Of a DNA stretch of 64,000 nt, positions 29,931 to 36,981 are shown in pieces; the first letter of the stretch is position 1; the number at the start of each line of letters is the position of its first letter. This DNA is from Marinobacter sp. F4218 (GTDB lineage Bacteria; Pseudomonadota; Gammaproteobacteria; Pseudomonadales; Oleiphilaceae): assembly GCF_019443085.1 (NCBI RefSeq), contig NZ_JAHZIL010000003.1, forward strand, positions 868,001 through 932,000. Reading direction: 5' to 3'. The position numbers were made by a program, and so were the translations under genes. The notes beneath the pieces were generated by a model that saw only the letters and a list, made by a program, of their open reading frames with translations, was not told the DNA's origin and did not search any database.

Positions 29931-30306
29931 GGCCCTGCTCCTCTGTGGCGGCGACGGGCTTCACCAGCCAGCGAGTGGTCAACTGCATGACCAAAGCTGT
30001 CACCACCATGGTGATCACCGTGCTTAGCAGAAGGGCGAATGTGATGGGAATCCACTCATCCGCAATCCGGTCAAAGTGCGCCATCATGCCGACACCGGCC
30101 GGGACAAACAGCAGGGACAGGTGGGCAAGGAGAGCCGACGATGCCTGCTCGACGGATTCCGGCGCCTGGCCACGAATCCACAGGGTAATGAACAGCATCA
30201 CCATCCCCAGCACCGGCCCGGGTATGGGTACCCCGGCAAGGCGCACGGTGACCTCGCCGACCAACTGGTACACCAGCAACAGCGTTATTCCGTTTAGAAA
30301 CTGCAT
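29923..30306 (-). CDS. lrgA: CidA/LrgA-family holin-like protein
   Basis: 127 residues with four membrane helices and the family core LAGVPIPGPVLGMVMLFITL followed by a hydrophilic loop and LLFVPAGVGMMAH. Works with the LrgB partner encoded immediately downstream. Start ATG 30306 precedes a divergent promoter gap shared with the wax ester synthase gene; no operator was recognised there. Confidence 0.9.
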   Translation of the reverse strand: MQFLNGITLLLVYQLVGEVTVRLAGVPIPGPVLGMVMLFITLWIRGQAPESVEQASSALLAHLSLLFVPAGVGMMAHFDRIADEWIPITFALLLSTVITMVVTALVMQLTTRWLVKPVAATEEQGHE

Positions 30307-30527
30307 CGCGAGGGCTCCGCCGACAGATACCGGTTAAAATCAAAGCATAGCCATTAACGGCCGGGGTGAACACTCAACGGAAGTCTGACGGGAGGCCTCC
30401 GGGCAAAGGCGTTAAATGTCGCAAAAGACGGAACTTTCCGGGAAGTAACATCGTGAACAAGTCTGGTTATCAGTATACTTGCAGCTAACAAGTAAAAATC
30501 CCTTACACCCGTGGAGTACTACAAGGA

Positions 30528-31964
30528 ATGAAACGCCTGGGAACATTGGATGCCTCCTGGCTGGCCGTTGAGTCTGAAGACACCCCGATGCACGTCGGAA
30601 ACCTGCAGATTTTTTCGCTGCCCGATGGCGCTCCCGACACCTTTTTACGCGACCTCGTCACCCGGATGAAAGAAACCGGCGACGTGGCACCACCCTGGAA
30701 CCTGAAACTGGCCTGGTCCGGATTCCTTGGACGCCTGGTGGCACCGGCCTGGAAGGTCGACAAGACCATAGACCTGGATTACCACGTACGCCATTCAGCC
30801 CTGCCCCGCCCCGGCGGCGAACGGGAGCTGGGCATCCTGGTTTCCCGGTTGCATTCCAATCCGCTGGATTTTGCCCGGCCGCTTTGGGAATGCCACGTCA
30901 TCGAGGGGCTGGAGAACAATCGCTTCGCCCTCTACACCAAGATGCACCACTCCATGATTGATGGCATCAGCGGGGTTCGTTTGATGCAGCGGGTGCTGAC
31001 CACCGATCCGGACAAACGCGACATGCCACCGCCCTGGTCCGTCAAACCGGAACGTCGGCGCGGCAGCAAGACCGACTCCGAGGCAAGCATTCCCGCCGCG
31101 GTGTCCCAGGCGATGGACGCACTGAAGTTGCAGGCCGATATGGCGCCGCGGCTCTGGCAGGCCGGTAACCGCCTGCTGCACTCGGTACGACACCCGGAGG
31201 ATGGATTAACAGCGCCATTTATGGGCCCCGTCTCCAAGATCAATCACCGGGTTACCGGACAGCGTCGTTTTGCGACCCAGCACTACCAACTGGATCGCAT
31301 CAAGAAGCTGGCAACGGAAACCGGGGCGTCCCTGAACGATATTGTGTTGTACCTGTGTGGCACCGCGCTGCGTCGTTTCCTGCTGGAGCAGGACGACCTG
31401 CCGGACACCGCGATGACGGCCGGCATTCCGGTCAATATTCGTCCATCCGACGATCAGGGCACAGGCACCCAAATCAGTTTCATGATCGCCTCGCTGGCAA
31501 CCGATGAGCCGGACCCGCTGAACCGGCTGCAGGAAATCAAGTCCTCCACCCGGCGCGCCAAGGAGCACCTGCAGAAGCTGCCGAAAAGCGCCCTGACCCA
31601 ATACACCATGCTGCTGATGTCGCCCTACATCCTGCAACTAATGTCCGGGCTCGGCGGCCGGATGCGCCCAGTGTTCAACGTCACCATTTCCAACGTTCCA
31701 GGCCCGCAACGCACCCTCTACCTCGAGGGCGCCAAGCTTGAGGCGATGTACCCGGTGTCGCTGATTGCCCACGGCGGCGCTCTGAACATCACATGCCTGA
31801 GCTATGACGGTTCGTTGAATTTCGGTTACACCGGTTGCCGGGACACTCTGCCCAGCATGCAGAAACTGGCGGTCTACACGGGAGAGGCGCTGGATGAACT
31901 GGAAGCCCTGGTGATTCCGCCCAAACCGAAGAAGGCTGCGAGCACTGCACGCAAGAAGAGTTAG
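30528..31964 (+). CDS. Wax ester synthase/acyl-CoA:diacylglycerol acyltransferase
   Basis: 478 residues. Bifunctional enzyme that joins acyl-CoA to fatty alcohols or diacylglycerol to make storage wax esters or triacylglycerols at the membrane. The catalytic HHxxxDG motif is HHSMIDG at residues 140-146; PLW at 118-120, the LNDIVL motif and the C-terminal NVTISNVPGP are also present. The sequence is extremely close to my memory of a Marinobacter WS/DGAT (opening KRLGTLDASWLAVESEDTPM), the main taxonomic clue in this window. Ends in a basic tail. It converges on desT, whose stop it overlaps by four bases. Confidence 0.95.
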   Translation: MKRLGTLDASWLAVESEDTPMHVGNLQIFSLPDGAPDTFLRDLVTRMKETGDVAPPWNLKLAWSGFLGRLVAPAWKVDKTIDLDYHVRHSALPRPGGERELGILVSRLHSNPLDFARPLWECHVIEGLENNRFALYTKMHHSMIDGISGVRLMQRVLTTDPDKRDMPPPWSVKPERRRGSKTDSEASIPAAVSQAMDALKLQADMAPRLWQAGNRLLHSVRHPEDGLTAPFMGPVSKINHRVTGQRRFATQHYQLDRIKKLATETGASLNDIVLYLCGTALRRFLLEQDDLPDTAMTAGIPVNIRPSDDQGTGTQISFMIASLATDEPDPLNRLQEIKSSTRRAKEHLQKLPKSALTQYTMLLMSPYILQLMSGLGGRMRPVFNVTISNVPGPQRTLYLEGAKLEAMYPVSLIAHGGALNITCLSYDGSLNFGYTGCRDTLPSMQKLAVYTGEALDELEALVIPPKPKKAASTARKKS

Positions 31965-32590
31965 CTCTTGCCGCTTTCCCAGTGAGCGGCACCCACAAAG
32001 ATCAGTTGAAGGAAGCGGATTGTCCGCTTCCGGATCTGGTCGATCTGGTAGTCGTCGTCCTCGGCAACCCCCAGCAGGTCTGTCAGGCTGAACGCCACGC
32101 TGCGGACCACCAGATCACAGGTCATGTCCAGATCCCCGTCGCTGAGGTGGTCAACCAGCCTTAACCGCCGAAGGTCGTTCGCCAGTTCGCTGGCAAAGAA
32201 TCGCATCTCGCTTCGAATGCCATCCTGTATGGCCCGACTCTCGCCCGCCAGCCCCTGCGCCATGAACAGGAAGAAACTGCGGTTGGCCCGGGCATGGCTG
32301 ATGAAGATGTCCACCGATTCCTCAATCAGTTTATCCGCCTGTAAAACGTGCCCCCTGGCTTCCCGCATCATGCGGCGCAAGACCAGGCCCAGCTCATCCA
32401 CCAGCTGCAGCCCGAGATCATCCATGTTCCGGAAGTGGCGATAGAAGGAGGTTGGTACCACGCCCGCCTGCCGGGTCAACTCCCGTATTCCCAGACTGGC
32501 GAAGTGCCTTCCCTTGCCGACCAGGGTCAGCGCCGCCCCCATGAGTTTTTCGCGCGTTTCACCCGGCTTTCTGCGTTGTTTTTCCGCCAT
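31961..32590 (-). CDS. desT: TetR-family fatty-acid regulator, DesT/FabR-like
   Basis: 209 residues from ATG 32590; longer readings would run through the operator region. N-terminal helix-turn-helix SLGIRELTRQAGVVPTSFYRHF is nearly the FabR/DesT recognition helix; the rest is an all-helical ligand domain. DesT of Pseudomonas binds acyl-CoAs and represses desCB according to the unsaturated:saturated ratio; the divergent placement upstream of a ferredoxin reductase and desaturase gene is the same here. Three palindromes in the shared 192-bp gap are likely operators. Confidence 0.88.
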   Translation of the reverse strand: MAEKQRRKPGETREKLMGAALTLVGKGRHFASLGIRELTRQAGVVPTSFYRHFRNMDDLGLQLVDELGLVLRRMMREARGHVLQADKLIEESVDIFISHARANRSFFLFMAQGLAGESRAIQDGIRSEMRFFASELANDLRRLRLVDHLSDGDLDMTCDLVVRSVAFSLTDLLGVAEDDDYQIDQIRKRTIRFLQLIFVGAAHWESGKS

Positions 32591-32629
32591 GGACTGCTCA
32601 TACCGATTGCTGTTGAACTCCGATGACAA

Positions 32630-32637
32630 GTGTACAC
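32630..32637. promoter_or_regulatory. Candidate DesT/FabR half-operator GTGTACAC
   Basis: A perfect 8-bp palindrome 40 bp upstream of desT. It shares the GTGTAC core with the two longer palindromes near desC, suggesting autoregulation. Confidence 0.45.
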
Positions 32638-32714
32638 ATCCGAAAAAATTAAAGTACCAAATGCTTGTCATTTTATGCCAGATCCACACCCCCCATTGTG
32701 ATAACAGACCTCTC

Positions 32715-32732
32715 TGTGTACAGTCGTACACA
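32715..32732. promoter_or_regulatory. 18-bp palindrome, candidate DesT operator
   Basis: TGTGTAC and GTACACA are perfect arms around AGTC, 51 bp before desC. Core matches the FabR/DesT-type GTnnAC...GTnnAC pattern and the two neighbouring sites. Confidence 0.6.
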
Positions 32733-32735
32733 TTA

Positions 32736-32751
32736 GTGAACAGCTGTACAC
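32736..32751. promoter_or_regulatory. 16-bp near-palindrome, candidate DesT operator
   Basis: GTGAACAGCTGTACAC has one mismatched pair and resembles the Pseudomonas DesT site starting AGTGAAC. It adjoins the previous palindrome, 32 bp before desC. Confidence 0.6.
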
Positions 32752-32782
32752 AAGCGTGCAGATTGCACCATGGAGAAACGCT

Positions 32783-33886
32783 ATGTTAGCGAGAGACAAC
32801 CAGAGCACGGCACTCCAGTGGCTCGGCAAGCAACTGTTTAATCGAGAAGACCCGGCCGCCTTCTTTGATCCGCTGCTGGAACGCGTCAACCCGATGTGGA
32901 TACAGGAGTACACACCGGCACGGGTAGAACAGATCCTTCAGGAAACGTCGGACACCAAAACCTTTGTCCTGAAACCGGCGCGCCGCTGGCAGGGTTTCGA
33001 GGCGGGGCAACATGTGAACATCTGTATCGAAATTGATGGCATCCGTCGCAACCGAACCTTCAGCCTGTCGAGCTCGCCGATCCTCTGGCAGACCCAGCGG
33101 CTGATCTCCCTGACTATCAAGCGCCTGCCCGGCGGACTGGTGACCAACTGGCTGCACGACCACCTGGATGTCGGCGCCGTGTTGGGTCTCGGTGAGGCCT
33201 TCGGTGACTTTACTGTGCCCGACCCCGCCAGGCCGGTTCTGTTCATTGCCGGCGGCAGCGGCATTACGCCCGTCCTGAGCCAGCTTGAAACCATGGCGGC
33301 GCAGGACTACCGGGCACCGGTCAGCCTGCTTTATTACGTACGCACGTCTGAGGACGTTATTGCCGGAGAAAAGCTTGAGGCACTGGCTGCCCGCTATCCC
33401 GCTCTGAGCCTGAGCATTATCCCCACCCATGACGAGGCTTCCCCCCGGTACCTGTCGGACGGGGATCTGGCTAAGGTTCCGGGCCTCAACGGCCGCCAGA
33501 TTTTCCTGTGCGGCCCGAAAGGTCTGATGGACCTGGCAGGAGAGCTACTCCAGAGCCGCGGCGTCCGGGAGCGCGACATTCACTGCACCTTCTTTTCCGC
33601 GCCCCAGGCAAACCTTGAGAATCAAGCCCTGGGCGGACAGGTCCAGTTTGCCCAAAGCAACATCGAGGTGGGGTCAGAGGGCGACGCCAATCTGCTGGAA
33701 ATCGCCGAAGCCGCCGGTCTGACACCCCGCCACGGCTGCCGGATGGGCATCTGCCACCAGTGCAGTTGCAGAAAGACCAGCGGCACCGTGATCAACCGCC
33801 TGACCGGCCAGAAATCCGGCCCCGGCGAGGAGAACGTCCAGCTTTGTGTCTCGGTGCCCCAGGGTCCGGTTTCCATTGACGTTTAA
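32783..33886 (+). CDS. desC: Ferredoxin reductase with C-terminal 2Fe-2S domain (DesC-like)
   Basis: 367 residues from ATG 32783 (GGAGAAACGCT upstream). FAD/NAD-binding reductase module, with RNRTFSLSSSPIL for the flavin and FIAGGSGITPVLSQLETMA for the pyridine nucleotide, then a plant-type 2Fe-2S domain at the C-terminus with cysteines in HGCRMGICHQCSC and a fourth in VQLCVS. It carries electrons from NAD(P)H to the desaturase encoded 51 bp downstream. Same gene order as desT-desCB of Pseudomonas. Confidence 0.9.
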   Translation: MLARDNQSTALQWLGKQLFNREDPAAFFDPLLERVNPMWIQEYTPARVEQILQETSDTKTFVLKPARRWQGFEAGQHVNICIEIDGIRRNRTFSLSSSPILWQTQRLISLTIKRLPGGLVTNWLHDHLDVGAVLGLGEAFGDFTVPDPARPVLFIAGGSGITPVLSQLETMAAQDYRAPVSLLYYVRTSEDVIAGEKLEALAARYPALSLSIIPTHDEASPRYLSDGDLAKVPGLNGRQIFLCGPKGLMDLAGELLQSRGVRERDIHCTFFSAPQANLENQALGGQVQFAQSNIEVGSEGDANLLEIAEAAGLTPRHGCRMGICHQCSCRKTSGTVINRLTGQKSGPGEENVQLCVSVPQGPVSIDV

Positions 33887-33937
33887 CCAATACCGAATGC
33901 AACCGCGGTGCGCTGAAGCGCCGCAGGGAGTGAGACC

Positions 33938-35029
33938 ATGAAAAAGATGACCGACGAACAGCTCAGTGAACTTGAACAGGATCTGAATGCGATCCGGGAC
34001 GCGGTTGTCGCGGATCTCGGCGAGCGGGACGCCCGCTACATCCGCCGCATCATCAGGCTGCATCGCACCCTGGAAGTGGGCGGCCGCGCCATGATGCCGT
34101 TCGGTTTTGTACCCCCGGTTTTTATCGCGGCGACCGCCGCCCTCGGCGTATCCAAGATCATCGAGAACATGGAGATCGGCCACAACGTAATGCACGGACA
34201 ATACGACTGGATGAACGATCCCAGCCTGCACTCCCAGACCTACGAGTGGGATACGGTCTGCACCGGCGAGTCCTGGCGCCGCACCCACAACTATGAACAC
34301 CACACCTACACCAATATCATTGGCAAGGACCGGGATTACGGCTACGCACTGCTGCGACTGAGTGACGACGATAAGTGGAAGCCACCGCACAGCCTGCAGT
34401 TCATTAACTACGTACTGCTGAGTGTGTTCTTTCAGTGGGGGGTCGGCCTGCACGAGCTGGAAAGCGAGAGGATTCGTCGTGGCGAAGTTTCCCTGAACGA
34501 GAAGCTTCCGTTCCTGAAAGATTTCTTCCGTAAGGGTGGCCGGCAGGCGTTCAAGGATTACCTGTTCTTCCCGTTGATCACCTTTCCGGTCGCCCCAATC
34601 GTGCTGGCCGGGAACATCGGCGCAAACCTGATACGGAACCTGTGGTCATCCACCGTCATCTTCTGTGGCCATTTCACCCAGGACGCCGAGACATTCACGG
34701 AAGCGGAGTGTGAAAATGAAAGCAAGGGCCACTGGTACCTGCGCCAATTGACCGGTTCGTCAAACTTCACCGGGGGCAAGTGGGTACACCTGTTAAGCGG
34801 CCACCTGAGTTACCAGATCGAACATCATGTGTTTCCCGATATCCCGGCCCATCGTTATCCGGAAATATCGGAACAGGTGCAGGCGGTGTGTCGGAAACAT
34901 GGTATTCCCTACAACACCGGCAGCTTCGCCCGGCAGTATGGCACGGTGCTCAAACGCATCTTCGCCTTCTCGCTGCCAGACCGGGTTCGCTCAAAAGTGC
35001 CTGCCCTGACGATGGGTCAGGCGACCTGA
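33938..35029 (+). CDS. desB: Membrane fatty-acid (acyl-CoA) desaturase, DesB-like
   Basis: 363 residues, a di-iron membrane desaturase. Three histidine clusters are intact: HNVMHGQYDW, HNYEHHTYT and HLSYQIEHHVFPD, with hydrophobic stretches between them. In Pseudomonas the homologue aerobically introduces the delta-9 double bond into acyl chains. Operon with the reductase; under the putative DesT operators. Its last 13 bases overlap convergently with nsrR. ATG 33938 follows CAGGGAGTGAGACC. Confidence 0.9.
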   Translation: MKKMTDEQLSELEQDLNAIRDAVVADLGERDARYIRRIIRLHRTLEVGGRAMMPFGFVPPVFIAATAALGVSKIIENMEIGHNVMHGQYDWMNDPSLHSQTYEWDTVCTGESWRRTHNYEHHTYTNIIGKDRDYGYALLRLSDDDKWKPPHSLQFINYVLLSVFFQWGVGLHELESERIRRGEVSLNEKLPFLKDFFRKGGRQAFKDYLFFPLITFPVAPIVLAGNIGANLIRNLWSSTVIFCGHFTQDAETFTEAECENESKGHWYLRQLTGSSNFTGGKWVHLLSGHLSYQIEHHVFPDIPAHRYPEISEQVQAVCRKHGIPYNTGSFARQYGTVLKRIFAFSLPDRVRSKVPALTMGQAT

Positions 35030-35454
35030 AGCAGCCGCAACAACTGTGGCCGATGCTGATCCTGGATCACGTCGGCCAGGGTGTACTTGTCCAGAACACC
35101 GAGAAACGCCTGCAACGCCTCCCCGAACATGGATTTCAGGCCGCAAACCGGCGCTATCCGGCAGGCGTTTTTCGAGGAAAAGCATTCCACCATGTTTAGA
35201 TCCTGCTCGGTCTCACGCACCAGAATCCCGATACTGATTTCGTTTGCTGGCATGTGAAGACGCATGCCTCCCTTCTTGCCACGAATCGTCTCGATATAGC
35301 CCTTCTTGTTGAGCTGATGAACCACCTTCATCAGATGGTTCCTGGAAATGTCATAACTCTCGGCAATTTCCTGAATGGTCGCCAGGCGATCACCCTGCAC
35401 CGCCAGATAAATCAGCACGCGCAGTGAGTAGTCAGTGTAACGGGTGATGTGCAT
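35017..35454 (-). CDS. nsrR: Rrf2-family NO-sensing repressor NsrR
   Basis: 145 residues. Winged-helix N-terminus (MHITRYTDYSLRVLIYLAVQ, YDISRNHLMKVVHQLNKKGY, IRGKKGGMRL) and the three cluster cysteines at 91, 98 and 104 in ECFSSKNACRIAPVCG, the arrangement of NsrR rather than IscR. NsrR carries a 4Fe-4S cluster that reacts with NO, releasing repressed NO-detoxifying genes. The nearby ytfE-norZ promoter contains a good NsrR-like site (36225-36247). It converges on desB. Confidence 0.93.
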   Translation of the reverse strand: MHITRYTDYSLRVLIYLAVQGDRLATIQEIAESYDISRNHLMKVVHQLNKKGYIETIRGKKGGMRLHMPANEISIGILVRETEQDLNMVECFSSKNACRIAPVCGLKSMFGEALQAFLGVLDKYTLADVIQDQHRPQLLRLLQVA

Positions 35455-35475
35455 TCGATACTCCAGTGTTTCAAT

Positions 35476-35844
35476 TCAGATCGATGGCCGCGTCAGCAGG
35501 TAACTGGCCGAGCAAGTCATTGCAATGCCAGAAACCACCAACACCAGCGGCGATACCCCCAGGGCCCATAGCGTTACCCAACTCAGGGTCATCATCACGC
35601 AGGCAAGCCACTTGGCCCTGGCTGGCACCACTCTGTTGCTGCGCCAGTCCGCGATCAGCGGTCCATAACGCGGGTGCTGATCCAGCCAACGGGCAAAAGC
35701 CGGAGACCCCTTGCTAGCAAAAAATGCTGCCAGCAGAACAAACGGCGTGGTTGGTAACACAGGCAGAACCACGCCGGCTGCTCCCAGCGCCAAAGATATA
35801 TACGCAAGAAACTGAAAACCGGTTCTTCCTGATTGCACGCCCAT
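35476..35844 (-). CDS. YbaN-type DUF454 membrane protein
   Basis: 122 residues from ATG 35844. Two N-terminal membrane segments (LAYISLALGAAGVVLPVLPT and TPFVLLAAFFASKGSPAFARW) with the invariant LPTTPFVLLAAF of DUF454, and one or two at the C-terminus. Family function unknown; such genes often accompany NO or haem genes in gammaproteobacteria. Lies 21 bp before nsrR on the same strand, so possibly cotranscribed. The ribosome-binding site is GAGGCACCG. Confidence 0.85.
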   Translation of the reverse strand: MGVQSGRTGFQFLAYISLALGAAGVVLPVLPTTPFVLLAAFFASKGSPAFARWLDQHPRYGPLIADWRSNRVVPARAKWLACVMMTLSWVTLWALGVSPLVLVVSGIAMTCSASYLLTRPSI

Positions 35845-35890
35845 CAACGGTGCCTCACAGATATTTATTCTGGATGTAGTTTACCGGGAT

Positions 35891-36106
35891 TCAGTGGACG
35901 GGTCTTCCAAGACGACTCAGGAACACCAGCCTGGCAACGTACGCGACCTTAATCCCCACCGCGAACAAGAGGGTGCCGATGTGCGCGAGGATCTGCCAGG
36001 GCATGGCTATCGCTTCGGCGTACGGATACGCCAGAAGAACGGTCATAACCAACCCCATTGCTGAAGAAATCAGTGCGCCATTCGCAAGCATTAACCAACG
36101 TTCCAT
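35891..36106 (-). CDS. Small two-helix membrane protein, unknown
   Basis: 71 residues starting MERWLMLANGALISSAMGLV at ATG 36106, preceded by GGTGGTGAG. Two hydrophobic segments (about 8-28 and 42-62) and a basic C-terminus (LSRLGRPVH). No family recognised. Sits between the DUF454 gene and the ytfE promoter, and its own upstream region has a NsrR-like half-site AAGATATAT plus TTGATC-N17-AATATT, so it may respond to NO. A longer reading to 36199 would cover that promoter and is disfavoured. Confidence 0.6.
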   Translation of the reverse strand: MERWLMLANGALISSAMGLVMTVLLAYPYAEAIAMPWQILAHIGTLLFAVGIKVAYVARLVFLSRLGRPVH

Positions 36107-36224
36107 CTCACCACCTATAACATATATCTTTAATATTTTTTTATAGTATAGGCGGATCAAGAAAACTGCAAACCCCATCACCATGCCGTCAGAACCCAAT
36201 TAAAGGAACCCCGGACCAACCTTT

Positions 36225-36247
36225 AACATTTATTTGGTTTACATCTT
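36225..36247. promoter_or_regulatory. NsrR-like operator before ytfE
   Basis: The 23-bp stretch from AACATTTATTT to TTTACATCTT matches the NsrR consensus at 17 of 22 positions and overlaps the -35 box of the ytfE promoter. nsrR itself is 0.8 kb away. Confidence 0.65.
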
Positions 36248-36267
36248 TAAAGATTAAGAGGTATTAT
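36238..36267 (+). promoter_or_regulatory. ytfE-norZ promoter
   Basis: TTTACA (36238-36243), 18-base spacer, TATTAT (36262-36267), 30 bp before the ytfE ATG. The spacer contains the palindrome ATCTTTAAAGAT (36243-36254). Overlap with the NsrR-like site allows direct repression. Confidence 0.6.
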
Positions 36268-36297
36268 TTTTGAACCTTTCAAGAAGGAGAACACACC

Positions 36298-36981
36298 ATG
36301 AACATTACCTCACTGCCCCTAGGCCAGATTGCCCGGGACTTTCCCGGTGCGACGGGCATCCTGCACAAGGCCAAACTGGATTTCTGCTGCGGAGGTGCAG
36401 AGACCCTGGCACAGGCCGCCCACACCAGGGGGCTGGATGCCCACCAAATTGCCCGGGACATACAAGCCCACCCGGATCAGCAGAACGGAGAGCCCAACCC
36501 GGCTCACCTCCCGACTGAGGCACTGATCGAACACATTCTCAACCGTTATCACGACATCCACAGAGAACAGCTTCCCGAACTGATCCGTTTGGCAAAGCGC
36601 GTAGAGCGAGTGCACGGAGGTCATGCGAAGTGCCCTTCGGGCCTGACACGGCTACTCACCGGCATGCAAAAACAGCTGGAAAGTCACATGGACAAAGAGG
36701 AGCAACTCCTGTTTCCGATGATCGCCCGCGGCATCAATGGCATGGCCGTGGCGCCTGTTTCCGTCATGCGACAGGAACACGAGGATCACGGGGTTTTTCT
36801 GGATCAACTCCAAGACACCACCAACGGGATGAGCCTGCCCCGGGGTGCCTGCAACACCTGGCAGGCGCTTTATCTCGGCCTTGAGACCTTCCAGAACGAC
36901 CTGAAACAACACATACATCTCGAAAATAACATCCTGTTCAACCGAATTGACGGCCGCATGGGGGGCGCTTCCAATGGCTAA
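36298..36981 (+). CDS. ytfE: Iron-sulfur cluster repair di-iron protein YtfE (Ric/ScdA)
   Basis: 227 residues. N-terminal ScdA/DUF542 domain with adjacent cysteines at 30-31 (LDFCCGGAETL) and a C-terminal hemerythrin-like four-helix bundle whose His/Glu ligands appear in NRYHDIHREQ, MDKEEQLLFPMI, MRQEHEDHGVF and KQHIHLENNILF. The protein repairs NO-damaged Fe-S centres and may release NO. ATG 36298 follows AAGAAGGAGAACACACC. Its end overlaps norZ by eight bases, tightly coupling repair with NO reduction. Confidence 0.94.
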   Translation: MNITSLPLGQIARDFPGATGILHKAKLDFCCGGAETLAQAAHTRGLDAHQIARDIQAHPDQQNGEPNPAHLPTEALIEHILNRYHDIHREQLPELIRLAKRVERVHGGHAKCPSGLTRLLTGMQKQLESHMDKEEQLLFPMIARGINGMAVAPVSVMRQEHEDHGVFLDQLQDTTNGMSLPRGACNTWQALYLGLETFQNDLKQHIHLENNILFNRIDGRMGGASNG

